NCBI RefSeq assembly: GCF_014199305.1
Contig: NZ_JACIJK010000013.1
Span: 38,258 to 102,257, forward strand
Direction of reading: 5' to 3'
DNA: 64,000 bases
DNA from: Sphingomonas aerophila
GTDB taxonomy: Bacteria > Pseudomonadota > Alphaproteobacteria > Sphingomonadales > Sphingomonadaceae
The number at the start of each line of letters is the position of its first letter. Position 1 is the stretch's first letter. Made by a program: the position numbers and the translations under genes. Below are positions 24,628 to 32,014 of this stretch, in pieces. A model generated the notes under the pieces. The model did no database searches. It was not told the origin of the DNA and saw only the letters and a list, made by a program, of their open reading frames with translations.

Positions 24628-26406
24628 TCAGTGGTTATGCCGCGGGGTCACAGCGGCAACGCCGCGGTATTTGAGAGCGAATTCGAGCACACCGCCTTCG
24701 CCCAGTTGCCCGGTCTTCTCGCGATACAGCTCTTCCCATGGCGTGTGGCTCGGCGGCACTTCGGGGCCAGGTTCGGTGCGGCGGCGGGCGATCTCGGCAT
24801 CGTCCACCAGCGCGTCGCACGTGCCCTTGTTCAGGTCGACGCGGATCATGTCGCCGGTCCGCAGCCACGCAAGCCCGCCGCCCGCCGCGCTCTCGGGCGA
24901 TGCATTGAGAATGGAGGGGCTGTCGCTGGTGCCGGACTGGCGGCCGTCACCCAATGTCGGCAGCGCCATGATGCCGCGCTGGATCAGGTGATCCGGCGGC
25001 TGCATGTTCACGACCTCCGCCGATCCCGGCCAGCCGATCGGCCCGGCGCCACGGATGACCAGGATGCAATCCTCGTCGATGTTGAGCGAGGGGTCGTTGA
25101 TACGGTGGTGGTAATCGTCGGACCCATCGAACACGATCGCGCGGGCCTCGAACACGCCCTCCCGCCCAGGCTGCGACAAGTACCGCTCCCGGAATGCCGG
25201 GGAAATGACGCTGGTTTTCATGATTGCGGCATCGAACAGGTTGCCGGTCATCACCAGGAAGCCTGCCTGCTCCTTCAGCGGCTTGTCGTAAGGCCGGATC
25301 ACCTCGCGATCGCGCGCAGTCCGCCCGGCGATGTTCTCGGCGATGGTCTGCCCGGTCACGGTCAGGCACTCGCCATGCAGCTTCCCCGCAGCGGCAAGCT
25401 CGGTCAACACGGCCGGTACCCCGCCCGCACGGTGGAAGCGCTCACCCAGGAAACGGCCTGCCGGCTGCACGTCCGCCAGGAGGGGCAGGTCATAACCTTC
25501 GGTCGCGAAGTCAGCCGTGGAAAGCTCGATCCCGGCATGGCGCGCCATCGCGATCAGGTGCGGCTGCGCGTTGGAGGACCCGCCGATCGCGGTCACCGTG
25601 CGGATCGCGTTCACGAAGCTTTCCCGCGTCAGGATGCGGCTGGGCCGCAGGTCCTCGTACGCCATGTCGACAATGCGCTTGCCGGTCAGGAACGCCATCT
25701 GCCCACGCTCGCGATAAGGCGCCGGAATCATCGCGCAGCCCGGCAGCGACAGGCCAAGCGCTTCGGCCACCGAATTCATGGTGGAGGCGGTGCCCATAGT
25801 GTTGCAGTGCCCGGCCGATGGCGCCGAGTCGGTCGCGCGGCGCAGGAATTCTTCTTCGTCGATCTCGCCTGCCGCGAGCTTGCGGCGCGAGCGCCATATC
25901 ACCGTTCCCGATCCGACCAGCTCGCCCTCGTGCCAGCCGTCGAGCATCGGCCCGCCGGAGAGCACGATGGCGGGGATGTCGACGGTGCACGCCGCCATGA
26001 TCCCGGCCGGGGTCGTCTTGTCGCACCCGGTGGTCAGCACGACCGCATCGATCGGATAGCCGTACAGGGTTTCCGTCAGCGCCAGATAGGACAGGTTGCG
26101 ATCAAGCGCCGCAGTCGGGCGGCGACAATTCTCAAAGATCGGCACCGTCGGGAATTCCATCGGCACGCCACCCGCGGCGATGATCCCCTCCCGCACTCGC
26201 TTGGCGAGGTCGAGGTGGATGCGATTGCAGGGGCTAAGGTCGCTGCCGGTCTGCGCGATGCCGATGATCGGCTTGCCCGACCGCAGTTCATCCGCGGTCA
26301 GGCCATAGTTCATGAACCGCTCAAGATAGAGCGCGGTCATGTCCGAGCGGGCGGGATCGGCGAACCAATCACGGGAACGGAAGGATCGAACGGGTTGGCG
26401 AGTCAT
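24628..26406 (-). CDS. xylD: D-xylonate dehydratase (IlvD/Edd family)
   Basis: 592 aa; ATG 26406 is preceded by GAAAGG, and the length equals that of Caulobacter XylD. Fe-S-dependent sugar-acid dehydratase: cluster cysteines at Cys60 (DLSPCN), Cys128 (TTGCDKT) and Cys201 (PSAGHCNTMG), spaced as in known pentonate dehydratases, plus GGSSNAQPHL and the C-terminal GDGRQSGTSDSPSILNASPE. It converts xylonate to 2-keto-3-deoxyxylonate, feeding XylX. It lies on the opposite strand from xylX-xylC, 19 bp after the LacI regulator gene and apparently co-transcribed with it, so the pathway is split over two operons. Confidence 0.88.
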   Translation of the reverse strand: MTRQPVRSFRSRDWFADPARSDMTALYLERFMNYGLTADELRSGKPIIGIAQTGSDLSPCNRIHLDLAKRVREGIIAAGGVPMEFPTVPIFENCRRPTAALDRNLSYLALTETLYGYPIDAVVLTTGCDKTTPAGIMAACTVDIPAIVLSGGPMLDGWHEGELVGSGTVIWRSRRKLAAGEIDEEEFLRRATDSAPSAGHCNTMGTASTMNSVAEALGLSLPGCAMIPAPYRERGQMAFLTGKRIVDMAYEDLRPSRILTRESFVNAIRTVTAIGGSSNAQPHLIAMARHAGIELSTADFATEGYDLPLLADVQPAGRFLGERFHRAGGVPAVLTELAAAGKLHGECLTVTGQTIAENIAGRTARDREVIRPYDKPLKEQAGFLVMTGNLFDAAIMKTSVISPAFRERYLSQPGREGVFEARAIVFDGSDDYHHRINDPSLNIDEDCILVIRGAGPIGWPGSAEVVNMQPPDHLIQRGIMALPTLGDGRQSGTSDSPSILNASPESAAGGGLAWLRTGDMIRVDLNKGTCDALVDDAEIARRRTEPGPEVPPSHTPWEELYREKTGQLGEGGVLEFALKYRGVAAVTPRHNH

Positions 26407-26425
26407 GGCAACCTTTCGGGGCAGG

Positions 26426-27478
26426 TCAGCCGCCCGACTGGGGCGGCGCGTCCGACTGTCGGCGGACCAGTGTAAAATCGAGCAGGCGGTGGCTGTCGCC
26501 TGTCTCGCCTGAACGCGCGGTGCGGCGGATCGCCGCAACCACCATGCTGATCGCTTCCCGGGACATATCGGCGATCGGCTGGTGAATGGTGGTCAGTTCA
26601 GGCCAGATGGCAGTGGAAAGGGTCGTGTCGTCGAAGCCGCACACGGTCAGGTCGCGCGGCACATCCAGCCCGCGCCGGTGCGCCACCGCAACCACGGCCG
26701 CCGCCATGTCGTCATTGCTGGCAAAGATCGCGGTTGGCCGATGCTCCTGCCCGAGCAGGCGATCGGCGGCATCCAGTCCGGATTTATAGGTGAACAGCCC
26801 CGGTGCGACCAGCGCATCGTCATAGGGGATGTCGCGTGCGGCAAGCGCGGCGCGATAGCCCTCCAGCCGCCGCTCGGTCGCGGTCAGATTGTGGTCGCCT
26901 TCGACAAATCCAATCCGCTGGTGCCCGAGCGCCAGCAGGTGCTCGGTCATGTCGAACGCCGCCTGGCGGTCGTCGATCGACACGGCCATCACATCGCTGC
27001 TGGGAACGCCGGTCGCGACCGCAACGGTCGGAATATTCGCCTCGCGAAGCACGGCAAGCACTCCGGCCGACTCACAAAGCGGCGGCGGCAGGATCACCCC
27101 GTCGATGCCGTTCTCGACCAGTCGCTCCGTGACTTCGATCTCATGATCGCCGATGTCGCACTTCTCGACAATCAACTGGACGTCCGCGCGGCTCGCCTGG
27201 TCCAGGCTGCCGACAAGGAATTCGCTCAAGAAGCCCGCGCTGGGATTCGAATACAGCAGTCCGATTCTGCACTGCCCGGCCCCGGCCAGACTGCGCGCGG
27301 CAGGATTGGGGGCATAGCGCAACGCCGCAATCGCCTCGTTCACCGTTTCCCGGGTGCTGGCGCGGACGTTGCCCTCGTTATTGATCACCCGCGACACGGT
27401 CATCTGTGACACGCCCGCCCGCTGGGCGACGTCGCTGATCGTCGGTGCGCGCCGTCGCCTGCCTCCCCTGTCGCTCAA
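26426..27478 (-). CDS. xylR: LacI-family regulator, probable xylose repressor
   Basis: 350 aa, TTG start at 27478 with GAAGGA eight bases upstream. N-terminal helix-turn-helix TISDVAQRAGVSQMTVSRV (13-31) and hinge NPAARSLAG, then a periplasmic-binding-protein-like effector domain (IGLLYSNPSAGF, GFVEGDHN, FASNDDMAAAVV, GFDDT). LacI-type regulators with this helix region control xyl-boxes in Caulobacter and Xanthomonas. The divergent promoter to its right carries xyl-box 3, so autoregulation and control of both xylD and GH43-xylB-xylA are expected. The inducer is inferred to be xylose or an early metabolite. Confidence 0.82.
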   Translation of the reverse strand: MSDRGGRRRRAPTISDVAQRAGVSQMTVSRVINNEGNVRASTRETVNEAIAALRYAPNPAARSLAGAGQCRIGLLYSNPSAGFLSEFLVGSLDQASRADVQLIVEKCDIGDHEIEVTERLVENGIDGVILPPPLCESAGVLAVLREANIPTVAVATGVPSSDVMAVSIDDRQAAFDMTEHLLALGHQRIGFVEGDHNLTATERRLEGYRAALAARDIPYDDALVAPGLFTYKSGLDAADRLLGQEHRPTAIFASNDDMAAAVVAVAHRRGLDVPRDLTVCGFDDTTLSTAIWPELTTIHQPIADMSREAISMVVAAIRRTARSGETGDSHRLLDFTLVRRQSDAPPQSGG

Positions 27479-27573
27479 CCTGTTTTTCCTTCACCTATGT
27501 GATCCTGAACCGCTAGCGATCCATTTGCTGCCGCGAAAGGGACAGCGTTGGGCAAAAAATCCCAATCATGCTG

Positions 27574-27601
27574 TTGCGAGTGCCGCTGTTAGCGCTATCG
27601 T
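27574..27601 (+). promoter_or_regulatory. xylR operator: Putative promoter of GH43-xylB-xylA operon with xyl-box 3 (27587-27600)
   Basis: TTGCGA (27574-27579) and TATCGT (27596-27601) with a 16-bp spacer form a possible promoter. The box TGTTAGCGCTATCG (27587-27600) covers the spacer and -10; read on the other strand it keeps the TAGCGCTAACA half of the xyl-box perfectly. A second palindrome CGCTAGCG (27511-27518), nearer the LacI gene, may serve the divergent promoter. Confidence 0.62.
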
Positions 27602-27639
27602 AGCGTCGAAGGCCCGAAGAAGCCAAGCAGGAGAGAGCC

Positions 27640-28731
27640 ATGTTACGCCCCCTTCCCCAAATTGCCGGTGCCGCCCTGGTGCTGGCCGCTACAACCGCGC
27701 TGGCGGCGGATGAGCCCCGTTCGCCTGATGGTCGTCGCTACCTGTCGCAGCCGTTGACCAGCGAGATCTACACGGCGGACCCGTCCGCTCACGTGTTCAA
27801 CGGCAAGATCTATGTCTATCCCAGCCATGATGTCGAAACCGACATCCCTGACGACGATCTCGGCAACCAATATGCGATGCACGATTATCGCGTGCTGTCG
27901 ATGGATCGGGTCGGCGGGCCGGTAAAGGTGCACGGCGTAGCGCTGGACGTGAAGCAGGTACCCTGGGCGTCGCAGCAGATGTGGGCGCCCGATGCAGCGT
28001 ACAAGAACGGGACCTACTATCTGTATTTCCCAGCACGCGACAAGGCGCTGGACAAGAACAAGCTCGGCACGTTCCGCATTGGCGTTGCGACCAGCAAGAG
28101 CCCGACGGGTCCGTTCAAGGCGGAGCCGAACCCGATCCCTGGCAGCTTTTCCATGGACCCGGCTGTGTTCACCGATGCGAACGGTGCCAGCTACATGTAC
28201 TTCGGCGGCATCTGGGGCGGCCAGCTGCAGCGCTGGAATAATGGAAAGTTCGACCCCAACGGCTCCGACACCGACCTGCAGCAGGACGATCAGCCTGCCA
28301 TTTCGGGCAAGGTCGTGCGGCTGAACGCTGACATGAAGACCTTTGCCGAACCGGTTCGCGATGCCGTGATTCTGGATGAGAATGGCAAGCCCGTGCTGGG
28401 CGGCGACCATGAACGCCGCTTCTTTGAAGCCTCCTGGGTCTTCAAGCGGGGTGGCAAATACTATTACACCTACTCGACCGGCGACACGCACTTCCTGAAC
28501 TATGCGATCGGCGACAACCCTTATGGGCCGTTCACCTACAAGGGCCACATCCTGAAGCCGGTCCAGGGCTGGACGAGTCACCATTCGATCATCGAACATG
28601 GCGGCAAGTGGTGGCTGTTCTATGCTGACACGCAGCGCAGCAACAAGAACCACCTGCGCAACGTCAAGGTGACCGAACTGAAGTTCGCGCCCGACGGTTC
28701 GATCCCGACCATCGATCCGTTCCTGCCCTGA
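27640..28731 (+). CDS. Secreted GH43 beta-xylosidase/alpha-L-arabinofuranosidase
   Basis: 363 aa with signal peptide (LPQIAGAALVLAATTALA); AGGAGAGA precedes the ATG. Five-bladed GH43 propeller: catalytic base Asp47 (TADPSAHVF), pKa-modulating Asp173 (SMDPAVF) and acid Glu263 (FFEASWVF). It probably releases xylose or arabinose from xylo-oligosaccharides in the periplasm. Its stop overlaps the xylulokinase start (TGATG), so a periplasmic glycosidase and two cytoplasmic enzymes for its product share one transcript. Confidence 0.87.
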   Translation: MLRPLPQIAGAALVLAATTALAADEPRSPDGRRYLSQPLTSEIYTADPSAHVFNGKIYVYPSHDVETDIPDDDLGNQYAMHDYRVLSMDRVGGPVKVHGVALDVKQVPWASQQMWAPDAAYKNGTYYLYFPARDKALDKNKLGTFRIGVATSKSPTGPFKAEPNPIPGSFSMDPAVFTDANGASYMYFGGIWGGQLQRWNNGKFDPNGSDTDLQQDDQPAISGKVVRLNADMKTFAEPVRDAVILDENGKPVLGGDHERRFFEASWVFKRGGKYYYTYSTGDTHFLNYAIGDNPYGPFTYKGHILKPVQGWTSHHSIIEHGGKWWLFYADTQRSNKNHLRNVKVTELKFAPDGSIPTIDPFLP

Positions 28732-30179
28732 TGTTCCTTGGAATCGACATCGGCACCTCGGGCGTGAAGGCCGTGGTGCTTGACGAGGCAGGGGTTGTCG
28801 CCGGCCAGGGAACCGCCGCGCTCACCGTGCAGCGGCCGCAACCACTCTGGTCGGAACAGGAGCCAGAGGCGTGGTGGCTTGCCACCACCGCCGCGGTTCA
28901 GGCCATCGACCCAGCCGTACGCCGATCGGTGCGCGGCGTGGGTGTCGCAGGCCAGATGCACGGGGCAACGCTGCTCGGCGCTGACGACCGCGTGCTGCGC
29001 CCGGCCATCCTGTGGAACGATGGCCGCTCCCATGCCGAGTGTGAGGAGTTGGAAGCGGCAGCGGACTTCCGCGGCATTGGCGGCAACATCGTCATGCCGG
29101 GCTTCACCGCGCCCAAGCTTGCCTGGGTGCGCCGTCACGAACCGGACCTGTTCGACCAGGTCCGGACGGTGCTGCTTCCCAAGGATTACGTCCGCCTGCG
29201 CATGACCGGCAACAAGGCGTCTGACCTGTCCGACTCGGCGGGCACGCTGTGGCTGGACGTTGCCAACCGGCGATGGAGCGACGAGTTGCTTGCCGCGACC
29301 GGCCTGACCGATGCGCAGATGCCGCGGCTGGTCGAGGGTACGGAGATCACGGGCACGCTGCGTGCCGAGGTGGCCGAGCTCTGGGGCATGCCGGCCGTCC
29401 CGGTTGTTGGCGGCGGCGGTGACAATGCTGCGGGCGCGGCCGGTGTCGGCGTGGTGCGCGACGGCGATGCGCTGTTGTCGCTCGGCACCTCCGGCGTGAT
29501 CTTTGTCGCGACCAAGGACTTCCGGTCGAACCCTGGCCGTGCGGTCCATGCGTTCTGCCACTGCTTGCCCGGTTTGTGGCATCAGATGAGTGTCCACCTG
29601 TCGGCGGCATCCTGCATCGACTGGGTTGCAAGGCTGACAGGGGCAGCCGGGGCCGCGGACCTGTTCGCGCGGGCCGAGTCGGCGGGTCCCGCGGCCGGGC
29701 CGGAGCTGTTCCTCCCCTATCTATCGGGCGAGCGAACCCCGCATAACGACGCGCTGGTGCGCGGAGCGTTCCTACGGCTGGATAACGAGACAACGCCCGA
29801 GAAGCTGGCGCAGTCCGTGCTGGAAGGCGTCGCCTTTGCACTCGCGGACGGGCTAGACGCGCTGCGTGGCGCCGGAACCGTGGTCAACCAGCTCTCTGTC
29901 ATCGGCGGCGGTGCGCGGTCGACATATTGGGGTGGCATCCTCGCCGCCGCGCTGGAAGCACCCCTCGTGTATCTGCAGGGTGGCGAAGTCGGCCCGGCGC
30001 TCGGCGCGGCACGCCTGGCTCAGGTCGCGGTTGACCGCGGCGACCCGGTTACCGTCTGCGCCGCTCCACCGGTCGCCCGTACGGTCGAACCCGACGCAGG
30101 GCTGGTTGAGCGCCTTGCCGAAAAGAAGCAGGCGTTCCGCGACGCCTATCCCCGCATCACACCCAAGAAAGGCATCTGA
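28731..30179 (+). CDS. xylB: Xylulokinase (FGGY family)
   Basis: 482 aa; phosphorylates D-xylulose with ATP. N-terminal ATPase signature GIDIGTSGVKAVVLDEAG, GVAGQMHGATLLG, LWNDGRSHAECEEL, the catalytic-Asp region SAASCIDWVARL, GGGGDNAAGAAGVG and the C-terminal FGGY-type SVIGGGARSTYWGGILA. Length is typical. Translationally coupled to GH43 upstream and xylose isomerase downstream (one-base overlaps). Confidence 0.92.
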   Translation: MFLGIDIGTSGVKAVVLDEAGVVAGQGTAALTVQRPQPLWSEQEPEAWWLATTAAVQAIDPAVRRSVRGVGVAGQMHGATLLGADDRVLRPAILWNDGRSHAECEELEAAADFRGIGGNIVMPGFTAPKLAWVRRHEPDLFDQVRTVLLPKDYVRLRMTGNKASDLSDSAGTLWLDVANRRWSDELLAATGLTDAQMPRLVEGTEITGTLRAEVAELWGMPAVPVVGGGGDNAAGAAGVGVVRDGDALLSLGTSGVIFVATKDFRSNPGRAVHAFCHCLPGLWHQMSVHLSAASCIDWVARLTGAAGAADLFARAESAGPAAGPELFLPYLSGERTPHNDALVRGAFLRLDNETTPEKLAQSVLEGVAFALADGLDALRGAGTVVNQLSVIGGGARSTYWGGILAAALEAPLVYLQGGEVGPALGAARLAQVAVDRGDPVTVCAAPPVARTVEPDAGLVERLAEKKQAFRDAYPRITPKKGI

Positions 30180-31501
30180 TGTCCGCCGCGACCGACTATT
30201 TCGCCCAGTTCCCGACCATCAAGTACGAAGGTCCTGACTCCACCAACGAACTCGCCTATCGCTTCTACGACAAGAACCGTGTCGTGCTCGGCAAGACCAT
30301 GGAGGAGCAGCTCCGCTTCGCCGTGTGCATGTGGCATACCTTCTGCTGGCAGGGCTCCGACGTGTTCGGCCCGGGCACCTTCCACCGTCCCTGGCAGGCG
30401 CACGCCCATGCCGCCGAGGCAGCGGCCCAGAAGCGTGAGGTCGCGTTCCAGTTCATCAAGAAGCTCGACCTGCCCTTCTACTGCTTTCACGACGTCGACG
30501 TCATGGAAGAAGGCAAGACCGTCAGCGAGTACCAGAAGAACTTCGCGACCGCCGTTGATCATCTCGAACAGTTGCAGGCCGAATCCGGCGTGAAGCTGCT
30601 CTGGGGCACGGCCAACCTCTTCTCCGACCCGCGCTATGCCGCCGGTGGCGCGACCAACCCTAACCCGGAAGTATACGCCTGGGGCGCGATGCAGGTGCGC
30701 GCAGCAATGGAGGCGACGCACCGCCTGGGCGGCGCAAACTATGTGCTGTGGGGCGGTCGTGAAGGTTATGAGACGCTCCTCAACACCGACCTGAAGCGTG
30801 AGCTCGACAATTTTGGCCGCTTCCTCAACCTGGTGGTAGAGCACAAGCACAAGATCGGCTTCACCGGCACGATCCTGATCGAGCCGAAGCCGCACGAGCC
30901 GACAAAGCACCAGTACGACTTCGATACCGCCACCGTGTACGGCTTCCTCAAGCGTTACGGCCTGGAGAACGAGGTCAAGGTCAACATCGAGGCGAACCAC
31001 GCGACCCTCGCCCGCCACACCTTTGAGCATGAGATCGCGACCGCCGCGGCGCTAGGCATCTTTGGCTCGATCGATGCCAATCGCGGCGACGACCAGAATG
31101 GCTGGGATACCGACCAGTTTCCCAACTCGGTCGAGGAAACGACGCTCGCAGTCATTGAGATCATCCGTGCAGGTGGTTTCACCACCGGCGGCTTCAACTT
31201 CGACGCTAAGGTCCGCCGTCAGTCGGTGGATGCCGAGGACTTGTTCCACGGCCACATCGGCGGTGTTGATGTCGTAGCAGCAGCGCTGCTCAACGCCGAA
31301 AAGCTGATCCAGGACGGTCGCCTCGACCAGTTCAAGAAGGATCGCTACGCGGGTTGGGACGGTGAACTCGGCAGCACCATCCACGCTGAGGGCACCACGC
31401 TCGCCTCGATCGCCGACCTGGCGATTGAGCGCGACCTGAACCCCAAGCATCAGTCGGGCAAGCAAGAGCGGCTGGAAAATATCGTCAACCGCTTCGTGTG
31501 A
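30179..31501 (+). CDS. xylA: D-xylose isomerase
   Basis: 440-aa class II isomerase converting D-xylose to D-xylulose with two divalent metals. Seen: FAVCMWHTFCW, catalytic His104/Asp107 in FCFHDVDV-like YCFHDVDVME, KVNIEANHATLARHTFEHE and the metal-site GSIDANRGDDQNGWDTDQFP. The ATG overlaps the xylulokinase stop and the gene ends at a strong terminator. Together with xylB it gives the isomerase route in addition to the complete oxidative route nearby. Confidence 0.95.
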   Translation: MSAATDYFAQFPTIKYEGPDSTNELAYRFYDKNRVVLGKTMEEQLRFAVCMWHTFCWQGSDVFGPGTFHRPWQAHAHAAEAAAQKREVAFQFIKKLDLPFYCFHDVDVMEEGKTVSEYQKNFATAVDHLEQLQAESGVKLLWGTANLFSDPRYAAGGATNPNPEVYAWGAMQVRAAMEATHRLGGANYVLWGGREGYETLLNTDLKRELDNFGRFLNLVVEHKHKIGFTGTILIEPKPHEPTKHQYDFDTATVYGFLKRYGLENEVKVNIEANHATLARHTFEHEIATAAALGIFGSIDANRGDDQNGWDTDQFPNSVEETTLAVIEIIRAGGFTTGGFNFDAKVRRQSVDAEDLFHGHIGGVDVVAAALLNAEKLIQDGRLDQFKKDRYAGWDGELGSTIHAEGTTLASIADLAIERDLNPKHQSGKQERLENIVNRFV

Positions 31502-31546
31502 TCAGTGATTCCGGCCCTGCAGCAGCGGGGCCGGTGATACCCGATA

Positions 31547-31584
31547 AGGGCCGGCGTCGCGCAAGCGACGTCGGCCTTTTTTGT
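31547..31584 (+). terminator. Rho-independent terminator after xylA
   Basis: GGCCGGCGTCGC and GCGACGTCGGCC form a 12-bp stem with one G-T pair and a GCAA tetraloop, followed by TTTTTT. A smaller hairpin CCGGCCC/GGGGCCGG lies just upstream (31511-31534). Confidence 0.88.
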
Positions 31585-31794
31585 TGTGGAAGGCTGGAGC
31601 TAAACGGCCAGCCCAAGCACAGCTCGGCAAGGCAGCTAAGCGCGCCAAAATGTCATGGCAGGCGTTATTTAGGCGGTGAGGCAGGGCCGAGCGCCTTCTG
31701 CCTTGGCGATCAGCGCGGCTCAAAATCTGAGCGGGCGCGATCAGCATCGTTCGCTGGATCTATTCTGACGGAGGTACCGACCAGGCTAGCCAGC
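31585..31794. other. Intergenic stretch without recognisable gene
   Basis: About 210 bases between the xylA terminator and the minus-strand terminator of the small peptide gene. I see no ribosome site with a plausible frame, no tRNA and no clear repeat. Confidence 0.6.
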
Positions 31795-31836
31795 TAAATA
31801 AAAAACAGGGGGCGCCGGATGACCGGCTGCCCCCTG
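31795..31836 (-). terminator. Strong terminator of the 27-residue peptide gene
   Basis: On the minus strand CAGGGGGCAGCCGG and CCGGCGCCCCCTG form a long GC stem with a TCAT loop and one mismatch, followed by TTTTTTATTT. It begins 16 bases after the stop of the small gene and defines a discrete transcript end. Confidence 0.88.
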
Positions 31837-31851
31837 CCCGTAAACTGAAGC

Positions 31852-31935
31852 TTAGCGCTCGCCTGCGCCACCCCAGCCGCCCGGCGAGAACCATTCCCAA
31901 AAACCGGTGCGACCAGTCTTAACCTTCTTAGCCAT
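31852..31935 (-). CDS. 27-residue Trp/Gly-rich peptide, unknown function
   Basis: A short frame, ATG 31935 to TAA 31852, in the gap downstream of the EAL gene. The peptide has a basic head (MAKKVKTGR) and an aromatic/glycine core (GFWEWFSPGGWGG) and ends AGER: three Trp, two Phe and seven Gly in 27 residues, net charge about +3, no Cys. GGGGAA lies eight bases before the ATG, but is paired in a predicted hairpin (separate entry). A strong terminator follows at once, so the unit looks designed to be transcribed and translated. I recognise no family. It could be a regulatory or stress peptide, a membrane-surface peptide, a modified-peptide precursor, or a leader whose RNA matters more than its product. 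Confidence 0.6.
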   Translation of the reverse strand: MAKKVKTGRTGFWEWFSPGGWGGAGER

Positions 31936-31937
31936 GG

Positions 31938-31978
31938 TTAATTCCCCGTTGAACAAGCGGACAGCTTGCGGGAATCAA
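31938..31978 (-). promoter_or_regulatory. Shine-Dalgarno-sequestering hairpin upstream of the small peptide
   Basis: In the minus-strand RNA, UUGAUUCCCG (31978-31969) pairs with CGGGGAAUUAA (31948-31938), nine continuous pairs including one G-U plus one after a bulge. An inner stem CAAGC/GCUUG caps it with a UGUCC loop. The right arm contains the GGGGAA ribosome site, so folding would hide it. This fits an RNA thermosensor or a protein/ligand-controlled switch; it does not match FourU or ROSE patterns I know. Confidence 0.5.
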
Positions 31979-32014
31979 CATGCCATTGACTTATGCGGTT
32001 ATCAATCTGTTAAC

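Noticed and set aside
23755..26475. A 906-codon open frame on the plus strand opposite xylD
   Set aside because: High GC leaves long antisense frames open; the translation is Arg/His/Gly-rich without domains, and xylD on the minus strand has full family motifs.
31850..31860. TTAGCGCT core inside the small-peptide stop region resembling a xyl-box
   Set aside because: Only the central eight bases match, and it sits at the end of a coding frame next to a terminator; probably chance.
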